Shown: positions 43,502-51,928 of the stretch, piece by piece
Layout of the letters: the number at the start of each line of letters is the position of its first letter
How positions within the stretch are numbered: position 1 is the first letter of the stretch
Assembly (NCBI RefSeq): GCF_003363435.1
Contig: NZ_QRCT01000007.1
Location: 1-64,000, forward strand
DNA from: Anaerosacchariphilus polymeriproducens
Lineage (GTDB): Bacteria; Bacillota; Clostridia; Lachnospirales; Lachnospiraceae
DNA length: 64,000 nucleotides
Direction: 5' to 3'
Program-made: the position numbers and the translations under genes
The notes under the pieces: model-generated
Told to the model about the DNA's origin: nothing
Databases searched by the model: none
The model's input: only the letters and a program-made list of their open reading frames with translations

Positions 43502-44224
43502 GTGGAATTAGAGTTGGAGTATAAAAATGACTTATCTGAATGTAGTTTTACTTTAAATGAAAAAAATTATATTAATAACCCATACAAATTAATTATGTTA
43601 GAAAAGAATCAAATTCCTGGATTACTACCAGTTAGAATTTTATTAGTAGATCAATATACGCAGTTTCGTTACAATGTTAAAAACAAAAATACATTAGCAA
43701 GTGAATTAAAAAAACATAAGGTTTCATACGATATGTTAGAAAAACTTCGGAAAGGTTTATTAAATATAGCGCAATGCTTATCAGAATATTTGTTGGATAT
43801 AGGGGATTTAATAATAAATATTGACTTTATTTATATTGAATACGAAACAAAAAATGTTTTTTTCTGCTATTTTCCGGGTAATAAGGTAGATTCTACTATA
43901 GAAATTAGAAACTTAATGGAGTTAATTATCAAAGAGATAGATCATACAGATGAAAAAGCAATGTTCTTAGGTTATCAAATGTATGACTTGGTAACGAAAA
44001 CAAACTTTATTTTACAGGATTTGTTAATGCTTATTCCGTCAGATAAGAATCAAGATCATTTAAAGCCGAAAAGTGAATCAAAAGTGAAAAAAGAAGAGGT
44101 AGAATATTTAAATAATTATAAAAGAAATATAAAATTCATTGTAAAATTTATTGTTACTAGTATAATTGTTTTTGTAAGCATTTTGTTTTATTTAGTTATC
44201 AGGGGAGTACCCAATATTTTGTAA
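43502..44224 (+). CDS. DUF6382-type protein ending in a membrane helix
   Basis: A 240-residue protein resembling the DUF6382 domain that is usually fused to a C-terminal FHA domain in Tad loci of Clostridia. Residues 1-180 are cytoplasmic (LSECSFTLNEKNYI, GLLPVRILLVDQYTQFRYNV); one membrane helix lies near the C-terminus (about 211-232), and the protein ends there, so no FHA domain is present. The GTG start has AGGGAGG about six bases upstream. It may anchor a signalling or assembly factor to the membrane. Confidence 0.72.
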   Translation: MELELEYKNDLSECSFTLNEKNYINNPYKLIMLEKNQIPGLLPVRILLVDQYTQFRYNVKNKNTLASELKKHKVSYDMLEKLRKGLLNIAQCLSEYLLDIGDLIINIDFIYIEYETKNVFFCYFPGNKVDSTIEIRNLMELIIKEIDHTDEKAMFLGYQMYDLVTKTNFILQDLLMLIPSDKNQDHLKPKSESKVKKEEVEYLNNYKRNIKFIVKFIVTSIIVFVSILFYLVIRGVPNIL

Positions 44225-44236
44225 GGAAGTTAAACT

Positions 44237-45259
44237 ATGAATATACTGCAATTAAAATCGATACTAGTAAACAATGGATATGAATATGTAGAAGAAATCA
44301 AACCTAAAGAGATAAGTGTTTTTTACCAAGGACTAATGGATAAAGAGTTAGTAATATTAGTGTTAAACCTTGATATGGATACGAATTTGTTAGGAGAGAA
44401 TTTTACGAAGCTTCAAAAAAATATAAAAAGTATTTTTCAAACAGAAAAAGAAATTCAACTATTTTCGGTTATATTTACAAGTGAAGTTAAAAGGGTACAT
44501 GATAATTTATGCGATTGTGAGAACTATTGGATTTATGATACCCAGAATAAAAAAACAATTATATATGAAAATCAGCCTGCCAACTTTTATGGTCTATATG
44601 AATTACTAGAAAATGATCATAATATGGAAAATATTTATGGAGCAGAAAAAAGAGATAGGAAAAAATATAAGAAGCCTATTGTTACTATAGGACTAATCGT
44701 GTTAAATATTATATTCTTTACTCTATTGGAATTATTAGGCTGCACAGAAGATTCAAGCTTTATGGCACATTATGGAGCATTGTTTGTGCCTTATGTGTTA
44801 GAAGGAAATCAATATTTTCGTTTCATTACATCTATGTTTATGCACTTTGGTATAAATCATTTGTTTAATAATATGATAATGCTTTTCTGCCTTGGAGAGA
44901 TTTTAGAGAAACAAATTGGCAAAGTCTCATTTCTTACTGTATATTTGTTATCCGGTATAGGTGCAAACATAATCTCCTTTTGGTATTATTTAAAAGGAGA
45001 TGAACTGGTGGTATCCGCAGGAGCCTCTGGAGCTATTTTTGGTATATTAGGTTCACTTTTGGTTGTAGTTGTTATGAATAAGGGCAAGTTAGAGTCTATA
45101 ACTACATTGAGATTAATATTTATGATATGTTTAAGCCTTTATTTGGGCTATAGAGATATTAATACAAATAACGCTGCACATATTGGTGGACTGTTATTTG
45201 GAATTATATTAGGAATTATTCTGAGTATGATTATAGTTTTTAAGAGGAAAAAGAAATAG
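44237..45259 (+). CDS. Rhomboid family intramembrane serine protease
   Basis: A 340-residue protein: a soluble N-terminal domain of about 145 residues, then a rhomboid core with six or seven membrane helices. The catalytic Ser264 is in AGASGAIFG and His315 in NAAHIGG; HFGINHLFNNM marks the helix with the conserved His/Asn residues. It cleaves membrane-anchored substrates within or near the bilayer. As the last gene of the Tad operon, 12 bases after DUF6382, it may process one of the TadE-like or DUF5702 proteins; this is inference. AAGGAAG precedes the ATG. Confidence 0.9.
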   Translation: MNILQLKSILVNNGYEYVEEIKPKEISVFYQGLMDKELVILVLNLDMDTNLLGENFTKLQKNIKSIFQTEKEIQLFSVIFTSEVKRVHDNLCDCENYWIYDTQNKKTIIYENQPANFYGLYELLENDHNMENIYGAEKRDRKKYKKPIVTIGLIVLNIIFFTLLELLGCTEDSSFMAHYGALFVPYVLEGNQYFRFITSMFMHFGINHLFNNMIMLFCLGEILEKQIGKVSFLTVYLLSGIGANIISFWYYLKGDELVVSAGASGAIFGILGSLLVVVVMNKGKLESITTLRLIFMICLSLYLGYRDINTNNAAHIGGLLFGIILGIILSMIIVFKRKKK

Positions 45260-45322
45260 TACTTGCTCATTTTCTTGGGATATACTAAAATTAATTAGAA
45301 TAATTATCAGAGAGGTATGAAA

Positions 45323-46321
45323 ATGAATATAAACATTTATTATGGTGGCAGAGGTTTATTAGATGATCCAACATTATATGTTTTAAACAAAATACAAGAA
45401 GTCTTAGAAGAGTTACGTGTGACGGTCAAAAGATATAATTTGTTCGAGCAAAAGCATGAGATTGCAACGCTTCCCCAAACTCTAAAAGAGGCAGATGGAA
45501 TCGTACTGGCTACTACTATTGAATGGTACGGTATTGGAGGATATATGCAGCAATTTCTTGATGCATGCTGGTTGTATGGTGATAAAGAAAAAATAGCCAC
45601 ATTGTACATGCAGCCCATTGTAATGTCCACTACTTACGGAGAGAGAGAAGGTAGATTAACGTTATCAAATGCATGGGAAATGCTTGGTGGAATGCCATGC
45701 GAAGGTCTATGTGGTTATGTTGATGATCTAGTACATTTCGAATTAAATAAAGATTATACTGATATTATAGAAAAGAAAGCTGAGAATCTATATCGTTCCA
45801 TATCACAAAAAGTTAAATGGCTGCCAACTAGTAATCAAGCTGTGAAGAAAACTGTTTTGCGTACCCAGCCGATAGAACTGACTCCCCAAGAAAGTGAACA
45901 GCTATCTAAATATGTCTCTGATGATGATTATGTTAAAAAACAAAAAGAAGATATAGAAGAACTAGCACATTTATTTAAAGGATTGATGAAACAAGAAAAA
46001 GTGGATACAGAAATGGAGTATATCATGAGTTTAGAAAAACACTTTGTTCCACAAGAGGATTTTAAGGCAAGTTATTTGTTTATGATAGAAGAGAAAAAGA
46101 AACCATTAATAATAGAAGTCAATGATGGTGACTTAAATTGTTATTATGGTCATGAAGAAGAAGTAGATGTTATTACAAAATTAAAAGCAGATGTTTTAGA
46201 AAATATTCTTACCGGAAGAATGACATTTCAAAGGGCATTTATGACAGGGGAAATGACTGCAAAGGGAAATTTTAAAACATTAAGAATGTTAGATAAGATT
46301 TTTGTGTTCAATGAGTTATAA
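45323..46321 (+). CDS. Flavodoxin-like / SCP2 sterol-binding domain fusion
   Basis: About 332 residues. The N-terminal 165 residues look like an NADPH-dependent FMN reductase / flavodoxin-fold domain (NIYYGGRGLLDDPTLYVL, ADGIVLATTIEWYGIGG, VMSTTYGE). After a linker, residues 235-332 resemble the SCP2 lipid-binding fold (LIIEVNDGDLNCYYGHEEEVD ... ILTGRMTFQRAFMTGEMTAKGNFK). The combination suggests a flavoprotein acting on a hydrophobic substrate. ATG 45323 is seven bases after AGAGAGG; ATG 45317 is too close to it. It converges on the orphan kinase gene with eight bases between stops. Confidence 0.75.
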   Translation: MNINIYYGGRGLLDDPTLYVLNKIQEVLEELRVTVKRYNLFEQKHEIATLPQTLKEADGIVLATTIEWYGIGGYMQQFLDACWLYGDKEKIATLYMQPIVMSTTYGEREGRLTLSNAWEMLGGMPCEGLCGYVDDLVHFELNKDYTDIIEKKAENLYRSISQKVKWLPTSNQAVKKTVLRTQPIELTPQESEQLSKYVSDDDYVKKQKEDIEELAHLFKGLMKQEKVDTEMEYIMSLEKHFVPQEDFKASYLFMIEEKKKPLIIEVNDGDLNCYYGHEEEVDVITKLKADVLENILTGRMTFQRAFMTGEMTAKGNFKTLRMLDKIFVFNEL

Positions 46322-46329
46322 CTAATATA

Positions 46330-47070
46330 TCAAACACTTGAATTTATGGGAAGTAAAATGGTAAAACTAGTTCCGGCATCTTTTCGGGTAGAAAAGGTAA
46401 TAGAACCACGATGTTGAGTTATAATTTTATGTGCATGAGAAAGTCCAATGCCTGTTCCGTTCTTTTTGGTAGTGACAAATAACTCAAAGATTTTATCCTC
46501 GTAAGCACTTGGAATTCCACAACCATTATCAATAACTTCTATCTTTGCATATTCATTTTCTAAAGATAAAATTATAGATACCTTCCCTTCTTTATCTAAA
46601 GCTTCAATTGCGTTATTGATTAGTGATATTAATACCTGACGAATTTTTAATGAATCACAAGTAACTGTTGGGTAATTTTGGTTCATGCATCTATATGAAA
46701 TAGTATATGACTTTTTTGATAGAATTACCTGATAAGAAGCCACGAGCTTAGATATAAGTAAATCAAGATTAACTTGACTATAATCTAAAGTTGTAAATTT
46801 TGCATGTGTTGTAACCTCAACTAATAAATCATTAAGGGATTTTATATCTTCTTGAATTAAATCCCAATATTTAAAATCCTTAACTTGTGGATGTTTCGTT
46901 TCGATTAATTGTAGTGAACTTTTTAATAGTGTTAAAGGTGTACGTAATTCGTGTGAGATTGATGATAGAACATAAGTATGATAATTCATTAATTTTTCGA
47001 CAGAATTTCGAAATTCAATATTTTCTTTCATCAAATTTTCAATTTTGGCAAAATCCGTATGATCTAGCAA
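46330..47070 (-). CDS. Orphan soluble histidine kinase
   Basis: A 246-residue kinase consisting only of a dimerisation/phosphoacceptor domain (His40 in SISHELRTPLT) and a complete ATPase domain (N box INNAIEAL, G1 DNGCGIP, G2 KNGTGIGLSHAH). There is no membrane segment, no sensor domain beyond 30 residues, and no response-regulator gene next to it. Such orphan kinases in Clostridia often feed Spo0A-type phosphotransfer, which cannot be tested here. It starts with TTG, with AAAGGAGG seven bases upstream, so the start is well supported. Confidence 0.88.
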   Translation of the reverse strand: MLDHTDFAKIENLMKENIEFRNSVEKLMNYHTYVLSSISHELRTPLTLLKSSLQLIETKHPQVKDFKYWDLIQEDIKSLNDLLVEVTTHAKFTTLDYSQVNLDLLISKLVASYQVILSKKSYTISYRCMNQNYPTVTCDSLKIRQVLISLINNAIEALDKEGKVSIILSLENEYAKIEVIDNGCGIPSAYEDKIFELFVTTKKNGTGIGLSHAHKIITQHRGSITFSTRKDAGTSFTILLPINSSV

Positions 47071-47237
47071 AATAGTTCCTCCTTTCTAGATTAATTGGAT
47101 CGATTTAGGGAATATAATCTAAATGTAACCCTTCATAAGTGTAACATTTGTTATTTAAAATAGCAATTCAATTATTCCAACAAAATATGACAAATAGTTT
47201 AGGAATAGAAAATATAATGGAAAGAGGTAGAAGTTTA

Positions 47238-47651
47238 ATGAAAGATTGTAATTGTATTTTTTGTAAAATTGCCAATGGTGAGATTCCGACTAAGGCATTA
47301 TACGAGGATGAAAAATTTATAGTAATTTTAGATCGTGGTCCCGCTTCGCGAGGACATGCATTGTTATTACCGAAAAATCATTATACAAGTTTATATGAGC
47401 TTCCTGATGATATAGCATCTCAAGCATTGGTACTTGCAAAAAAAATGGCAATCAAAATGACACGAGTATTAAAATGTGATGGATTTAATATACTACAGAA
47501 TAATGGAGCAGTTGCCGGTCAATCTGTATTTCATTTTCATATGCATTTAATTCCTAGATATCTAGGTGATGAACATTTGAAAATCGGTTGGAATCCAGGA
47601 GAAATCAGTGAAGAAGAGATAGATGATTTGGTTCGATTAATTAAAGAGTAA
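47238..47651 (+). CDS. HIT family nucleotide-binding protein
   Basis: A 137-residue histidine-triad hydrolase of the Hint type. The N-terminal Cys pair CIFC likely binds zinc, and the catalytic triad is HFHMH (99-103). It hydrolyses nucleoside phosphoramidates or dinucleoside polyphosphates in the cytoplasm. The ATG at 47238 has AAAGAGGT eight bases upstream and gives the family-typical start; a longer reading from 47148 has no support. Monocistronic, divergent from the orphan kinase, with a shared terminator with murG. Confidence 0.93.
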   Translation: MKDCNCIFCKIANGEIPTKALYEDEKFIVILDRGPASRGHALLLPKNHYTSLYELPDDIASQALVLAKKMAIKMTRVLKCDGFNILQNNGAVAGQSVFHFHMHLIPRYLGDEHLKIGWNPGEISEEEIDDLVRLIKE

Positions 47652-47656
47652 GTATT

Positions 47657-47703
47657 GTAAAAGAGTTAGAAAGTAGTAATTTACTTCCTTCTGACTCTTT
47701 TAC
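47657..47703. terminator. Bidirectional terminator between HIT gene and murG
   Basis: Long stem GTAAAAGAGTTAGAAAG (47657 on) with CTTCTGACTCTTTTAC (to 47703), A-rich and T-rich flanks on both sides, between convergent genes. Confidence 0.85.
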
Positions 47704-47718
47704 TAATTTGGATCTGTT

Positions 47719-48789
47719 CTAATTTTCTTTTGTAATATTATTGATTAACTGTAATATTGTTTCTATAGAGTTCATTTGACTACTGGCTTCCATGGCGGCA
47801 ATATATTTTTGCCGATTTTTATATACATCTTTAATTGCATCTAGTAATTTAAGATTGCTAAGGGACTCTTCTTGCATTACATAACTAAAGCCTTGACTTT
47901 CAAAAGAATTTGCATTTAATATTTGATCTCCTCGACTAGCGTTTGCGGATAGAGGAATTAAAATATTCGGTTTATGAAGGGCTAAAAGTTCATAAATAGC
48001 ATTAGCACCGGCACGTGAGATAACTAAATCTGCTAAAGCAAATAAGTCATTTAATTCTTTTCTTACATACTCAAACTGAATATAGCCTTCGTAATGGTCA
48101 AAGCTTGGTTCTAATTTGCCTTTTCCGCAAAGGTGAATTACTTGATATTCTTTTAACAGTTCGGGTAAAACTCCTCTTATAGTTTCATTGATAATAGCAG
48201 CACCTGAACTACCACCTATTACTAATAAGGTTGGTTTATTTGATGTGAATTGGCAAAACTCTAGTGCTCTAAGTTTGTTACCCGAAAGTAGTTCTTTTCT
48301 AATCGGAGAACCTGTTAGTACCGCTTTTTCTTTGGGTAAATAATCTAAGGTTTCCGGAAAGTTACAGCAGACTTTTGTTGCGCTGGGAATACAAATCTTA
48401 TTTGCCAAACCTGGTGTTAAATCAGATTCATGTATAATAATTGGAATCTTTGCTCTTTTAGCTGCTAATACAACGGGAACGGCAACAAATCCACCTTTAG
48501 AAAAAATAACATTTGGTTTCAATGATTTCATGAGTTTCAGTGCTTGAGCATAACCTCTCAATACTTTAAATGGATCAATTAAATTTTTTACATCAAAGTA
48601 TCTTCTTAATTTTCCAGAAGAAATTCCATAATAGGGAATGTCAAATTCTTCAATTAGTTTTTTTTCGATACCATTGTAGGAACCAATATAGTGGATGTCA
48701 AACCCCATTTCGGTTAAACCTGGTATTAGCGCGATGTTCGGCGTCACATGTCCTGCGGTCCCGCCGCCAGTTAATATGATTCGTTTCAT
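47719..48789 (-). CDS. murG: Undecaprenyl-PP-MurNAc-pentapeptide GlcNAc transferase
   Basis: A 356-residue GT28 enzyme that adds GlcNAc to lipid I to make lipid II on the inner face of the membrane. The N-terminal loop TGGGTAGHVTPN, HESDLTPGLANK, and the UDP-GlcNAc-binding region VIGGSSGAAIIN and SRAGANAIYELL are intact. It stands alone rather than in a division-and-cell-wall cluster. TATGGAGG precedes the ATG and a good promoter lies upstream. Confidence 0.96.
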   Translation of the reverse strand: MKRIILTGGGTAGHVTPNIALIPGLTEMGFDIHYIGSYNGIEKKLIEEFDIPYYGISSGKLRRYFDVKNLIDPFKVLRGYAQALKLMKSLKPNVIFSKGGFVAVPVVLAAKRAKIPIIIHESDLTPGLANKICIPSATKVCCNFPETLDYLPKEKAVLTGSPIRKELLSGNKLRALEFCQFTSNKPTLLVIGGSSGAAIINETIRGVLPELLKEYQVIHLCGKGKLEPSFDHYEGYIQFEYVRKELNDLFALADLVISRAGANAIYELLALHKPNILIPLSANASRGDQILNANSFESQGFSYVMQEESLSNLKLLDAIKDVYKNRQKYIAAMEASSQMNSIETILQLINNITKEN

Positions 48790-48843
48790 TTTTCAATAAT
48801 CCTCCATACATATGTATAAAATCACTAGTAAAATATCTAAATT

Positions 48844-48871
48844 ATTATATCTATACATATAAAGAGCTCAA
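48844..48871 (-). promoter_or_regulatory. Promoter of murG
   Basis: On the minus strand: TTGAGC (48871-48866), 16-base spacer, TATAAT (48849-48844), about 55 bases before the murG start. Confidence 0.5.
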
Positions 48872-49047
48872 GAATGCTCCTTTTGCTTTATTGATTATAA
48901 CAAATAAGTTTGAATTATTCTAGGATAAATATTTTGAAATATAAAAAACTCTCTTAAAAAATATATTTTTTCTGTATTTTAAGAAAGGATAAGACAAAAT
49001 TCTCATTAAAATGTTGAAAATAAGGGATTACTTTTATTGGATTTATC

Positions 49048-49076
49048 TTTTCAAAAGGCTTGTCCTTCGTTATAAT
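49048..49076 (+). promoter_or_regulatory. Promoter of the 49142 membrane protein gene
   Basis: TTTTCA (49048-49053), 17-base spacer, perfect TATAAT (49071-49076). A nine-base inverted repeat flanks the -10 region. Confidence 0.5.
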
Positions 49077-49141
49077 ACAAATAATTCTATTAAAAATATA
49101 AGGACAAGTTAGTTCATGTAAATGCAGAAAGGGGTATGAAA

Positions 49142-49786
49142 ATGAAGTTGTTATTAAGTGAAGAGGTATTTTCACGTATTCTGATAGGGATTTTAGGACT
49201 TGGAATTGTGTGCAAAATATGGTGGACATTTTTATACTTAAGATTAGTAAAAGAAACAGATAATATGAACAAAACAAAAAGTACTCAACTGAGGGCGCTT
49301 ATGCTACAGTTTGAAAAGAAATACCAGATAAAAAAGGGAATACAAAACATTGAACTTTTTGTAGACAAGCATGTAAATCAAATGAAAGTTTGTGGTTTTC
49401 ATATGCAAAATGCAAATAGAATTTCCCTTAGTCTTGCAATGATTAGTTTGATATTTTCCTGTGTCTGTGGATGGTGGTCATATCGCGGAAATGGTCAAAT
49501 TGTACAAGCATTACAGTATTTAATTGAAGGAGTCCTTATAGCTTTAATTTTGTGTGGGATACATTTTATATATGATTTTGATAATCAGCGTGAAAATATT
49601 ATAGTGAATATACAAGAATATTTGGAAAATGTATTTATTAATAAGTTGGAAATTAATAATCGTCAAGTTGTTATGACAGAGAAGGACAAATCTGATTCAA
49701 TAGAAACGGAGGAAACGGATAAAACGATTGAAAATTTAGAAGAAAGCATGTTATTTAAAGAATTATTAGAAGAAATCTTTCCTTGA
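49142..49786 (+). CDS. Unrecognised membrane protein
   Basis: A 214-residue protein with three predicted membrane segments (about 11-32, 101-118 and 124-146), a cytoplasmic helical loop between the first two, and an acidic C-terminal tail rich in Glu. I do not recognise the family. ATG 49142 is seven bases after AAAGGGG; the ATG at 49136 is too close. It has its own promoter and a hairpin after it, so it appears monocistronic. Confidence 0.75.
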   Translation: MKLLLSEEVFSRILIGILGLGIVCKIWWTFLYLRLVKETDNMNKTKSTQLRALMLQFEKKYQIKKGIQNIELFVDKHVNQMKVCGFHMQNANRISLSLAMISLIFSCVCGWWSYRGNGQIVQALQYLIEGVLIALILCGIHFIYDFDNQRENIIVNIQEYLENVFINKLEINNRQVVMTEKDKSDSIETEETDKTIENLEESMLFKELLEEIFP

Positions 49787-49789
49787 ATT

Positions 49790-49833
49790 AAAGGACCTAG
49801 AAGTATTTTTAAAATACAACTAGGTCTTTATAC
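49790..49833 (+). terminator. Hairpin terminator after 49142 gene
   Basis: AGGACCTAG pairs with CTAGGTCTT through an internal AGTATTTT/AAAATAC stem (49791-49829); the tail is only moderately T-rich. Confidence 0.6.
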
Positions 49834-49885
49834 ATAAAAAATCTCATTTTACTCACACTAAAACTTAATAAAGAAAGAGATTAAA

Positions 49886-50581
49886 ATGAGAGGACAAGTA
49901 AAGAAATGGATGAAAAATAAACGCTTATCTTTTGTATATATTATATTAATACTGCTTGTAATATATGTTGCAATTGACCAATTTTTAAATGAAAATTATG
50001 AAAACGTATTTTTATGTGTTTTAACAATGCTATTGTTTTCGATACCTAGTTTTATAGAGAAAAAGATTAAAGTAATGTTACCAGGTGCCTTAGAAGTTCT
50101 TATACTTCTATTTATTTTTGCGGCCGAAATACTGGGTGAGATCAATTCTTATTATGCAATGTTTCCTCATTGGGACGATATGCTTCATACAATTAATGGT
50201 TTTTTAGCAGCTGCGATAGGATTTTCCTTAATTGATATCTTAAATCAAAATGAGAGATTTATGATTACATTGTCTCCATTTTTTGTTGCAGTATTTGCGT
50301 TTTGTTTTTCTATGACAATAGGAGTGTTGTGGGAGTTCTTTGAATATGGTATGGATCAGCTCTTTGGGTTGGATATGCAAAAAGACACCTTATTAACTAA
50401 GGTGCCTTATATAGATATAGGCTTAATTGATACGATGACAGATTTAATTGTTAATTTTATTGGTGCGGTTACATTTTCTGTTTTTGGTTACCTTTATGTC
50501 AAAAACAGAGGGAAAGGAAAATTTGTCAATAAATTTATCCCCAAATTTATTAATAGTAAAAAAGATTCTAAAAAAGACTAA
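49886..50581 (+). CDS. DUF2238 / YjdF-like membrane protein
   Basis: A 231-residue protein with five or six membrane helices. The segment HWDDMLHTINGFLAAAIGFSLID, with Asp and His inside a membrane helix, and IGVLWEFFEYGMDQLFG are characteristic of the YjdF/DUF2238 group of unknown function. The C-terminus is strongly basic. It begins with ATG after GAAAGAGATTAAA, a weak ribosome site. It converges on the small minus-strand gene that ends six bases downstream. Confidence 0.78.
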   Translation: MRGQVKKWMKNKRLSFVYIILILLVIYVAIDQFLNENYENVFLCVLTMLLFSIPSFIEKKIKVMLPGALEVLILLFIFAAEILGEINSYYAMFPHWDDMLHTINGFLAAAIGFSLIDILNQNERFMITLSPFFVAVFAFCFSMTIGVLWEFFEYGMDQLFGLDMQKDTLLTKVPYIDIGLIDTMTDLIVNFIGAVTFSVFGYLYVKNRGKGKFVNKFIPKFINSKKDSKKD

Positions 50582-50587
50582 GTTAAG

Positions 50588-50857
50588 TCAAAAATCTTCA
50601 TCTATGACTTGAATTTCAAGATAATCAAAATCAATTTCCTCAATAAAATTGTCCTTTGTAAATCGTGTCTTAGAAATACGTTTAAATTCATTGATATTTG
50701 AATCCAGCCATAGAGGATTCTCTAGATCAAAAGCAAGACAAATCTCTGTCAATGATTTAAACACTTTATGAGTTCTGGTATCATCAGAATCGTTTGTGAT
50801 TACGATATCTTTCAGCAAATGATTATTTTTAAAGAGTTTGGCCCAAATTCGAAACAT
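50588..50857 (-). CDS. Conserved small protein of unknown function
   Basis: An 89-residue cytoplasmic protein. It has the look of a conserved Clostridia family (FRIWAKLFKNNHLLKD, DTRTHKVFKSLTEIC, TRFTKDNFIEEIDFDYLE), but I know no assigned function or domain name for it. AAAGGAAATG lies about 11 bases before the ATG. It is short, acidic at the C-terminus and has no membrane segment. Confidence 0.75.
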   Translation of the reverse strand: MFRIWAKLFKNNHLLKDIVITNDSDDTRTHKVFKSLTEICLAFDLENPLWLDSNINEFKRISKTRFTKDNFIEEIDFDYLEIQVIDEDF

Positions 50858-51012
50858 GATATATCATTTCCTTTCTATTTATGGTTTTCATTTAATTAAC
50901 GTTCACTAATTTCTATAGAATGTTCTCAAGAAAAATCTTTTGGTAGTATATCACGAATTTAGAGTTTTCACAATGAAGAGTTTATATGTTAATTTAGAAT
51001 AAAAATGATTAT

Positions 51013-51047
51013 AAGGGAAGTAAGTATATACTTAGTTTCCTTTTTAA
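51013..51047 (+). terminator. Orphan plus-strand terminator
   Basis: AAGGGAA-type arm pairs with TTTCCTT through TAAGTAT/ATACTTA (51014-51043), followed by a T run. The gene to its left is on the other strand. Confidence 0.65.
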
Positions 51048-51117
51048 TTTATAGAATTAAATTTCCTTAAGTTTTCGTTCTTTATAAAATGTTAAGATGG
51101 TCGTAGAAATTGCAATA

Positions 51118-51145
51118 TTGACTAATCAGTACTATATGGTAAAAT
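51118..51145 (+). promoter_or_regulatory. Promoter of NiaR gene
   Basis: TTGACT (51118-51123), 16-base spacer, TAAAAT (51140-51145). Confidence 0.55.
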
Positions 51146-51246
51146 ATGCGAATAGTATAATTTTGCTAGGGAAAATTGTTTAAAATAAAAATTGGTTGTT
51201 CTGATATATGAGAAATATATAGTTTAGACAAGTTTGGAGGTTGAGT

Positions 51247-51765
51247 ATGGACGGAGATGCACGGAGAGAAAAAATACTAGGATTACTAGAAAATAGCGAA
51301 GAACCTGTATCAGGGAAAGAGTTGGCGAGTAAAATGGGAGTTAGCCGACAGGTCATCGTACAGGACGTGGCTTTGCTTAGAGCAGTCAATAAAAATATAT
51401 TAGCTACCAACAAAGGTTATATGATGTATGGCGTATCAACAGAACTTAAAACCGCAAAAAAATCATTTAAAGTATTGCATAAAACAGAAGAAATCCAAGA
51501 CGAATTATATTGTATCGTTGATCTGGGAGGAAAAGTACTGGATGTTGTTGTAGAACATAAAATATACGGGCAGATAAACGTAGACTTTATGGTTGAGAAC
51601 CGACAAGATGTAGATGATTTTATAGACAAAATGGTTAAGTACAATAGTAAGGCATTAAAAGAATTAACAGCTGGTGTTCATTTCCACACAGTTGAAGCAA
51701 AAGATGAAGAAACTTTAATGCAGATAGAAGAAAAACTAATAGAGAAGGGATATTTAATAAAGTAA
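51247..51765 (+). CDS. NiaR-type nicotinate-responsive repressor
   Basis: A 171-residue regulator with an N-terminal HTH_11 winged helix (about 5-55, REKILGLLENSEEPVSGKELASKMGVSRQVIVQDV) and a C-terminal 3H domain. The 3H histidines are visible at about His76 (LHKTEEI), His101 (VEHKIYG) and His139/His141 (GVHFHTV). In Firmicutes this family senses nicotinic acid and represses NAD synthesis and niacin uptake genes. No such gene is in the window, so its targets are elsewhere. ATG 51247 lies six bases after GGAGG. Confidence 0.9.
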   Translation: MDGDARREKILGLLENSEEPVSGKELASKMGVSRQVIVQDVALLRAVNKNILATNKGYMMYGVSTELKTAKKSFKVLHKTEEIQDELYCIVDLGGKVLDVVVEHKIYGQINVDFMVENRQDVDDFIDKMVKYNSKALKELTAGVHFHTVEAKDEETLMQIEEKLIEKGYLIK

Positions 51766-51852
51766 AATATATCATTCTTTTGGTTAAAAAAACTAGAAAA
51801 TATTAACATTATATAAAAATTTTGATAAAATTGCCCAAAAAATAGAATGATA

Positions 51853-51861
51853 TGATATAAT
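51853..51861 (+). promoter_or_regulatory. Extended -10 promoter of alarmone synthetase gene
   Basis: TGATATAAT, perfect extended -10, with TTGCCC 19 bases upstream as a poor -35; about 68 bases before the ATG. Confidence 0.45.
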
Positions 51862-51928
51862 ATAAAAGAATAAAAATGAATATTAAGTTTAAAGATTACT
51901 GAGTATTCGACTAGAAGGATGTGGGGCA

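Larger units (their letters stand above)
48790..49141. other. Gene-free divergent region between murG and a membrane protein gene
   Basis: 352 very AT-rich bases holding the murG promoter on the minus strand (48844-48871), the promoter of the next gene (49048-49076), and a nine-base inverted repeat CTTGTCCTT (49059-49067) / AAGGACAAG (49100-49108) that encloses its -10 box. No gene seen. Confidence 0.6.
50858..51246. other. Gene-free stretch before the NiaR gene
   Basis: 389 bases with an intrinsic terminator at 51013-51047 that has no gene before it on the plus strand, then the niaR promoter (51118-51145) and a leader of about 95 bases. The region before the terminator could encode a small RNA; nothing else recognised. 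Confidence 0.5.

Noticed and set aside
49059-49108. Phase-variable invertible promoter
   Set aside because: The arms are short and the enclosed segment is only 32 bases, and no recombinase gene is in the window; kept only as an operator-like finding.
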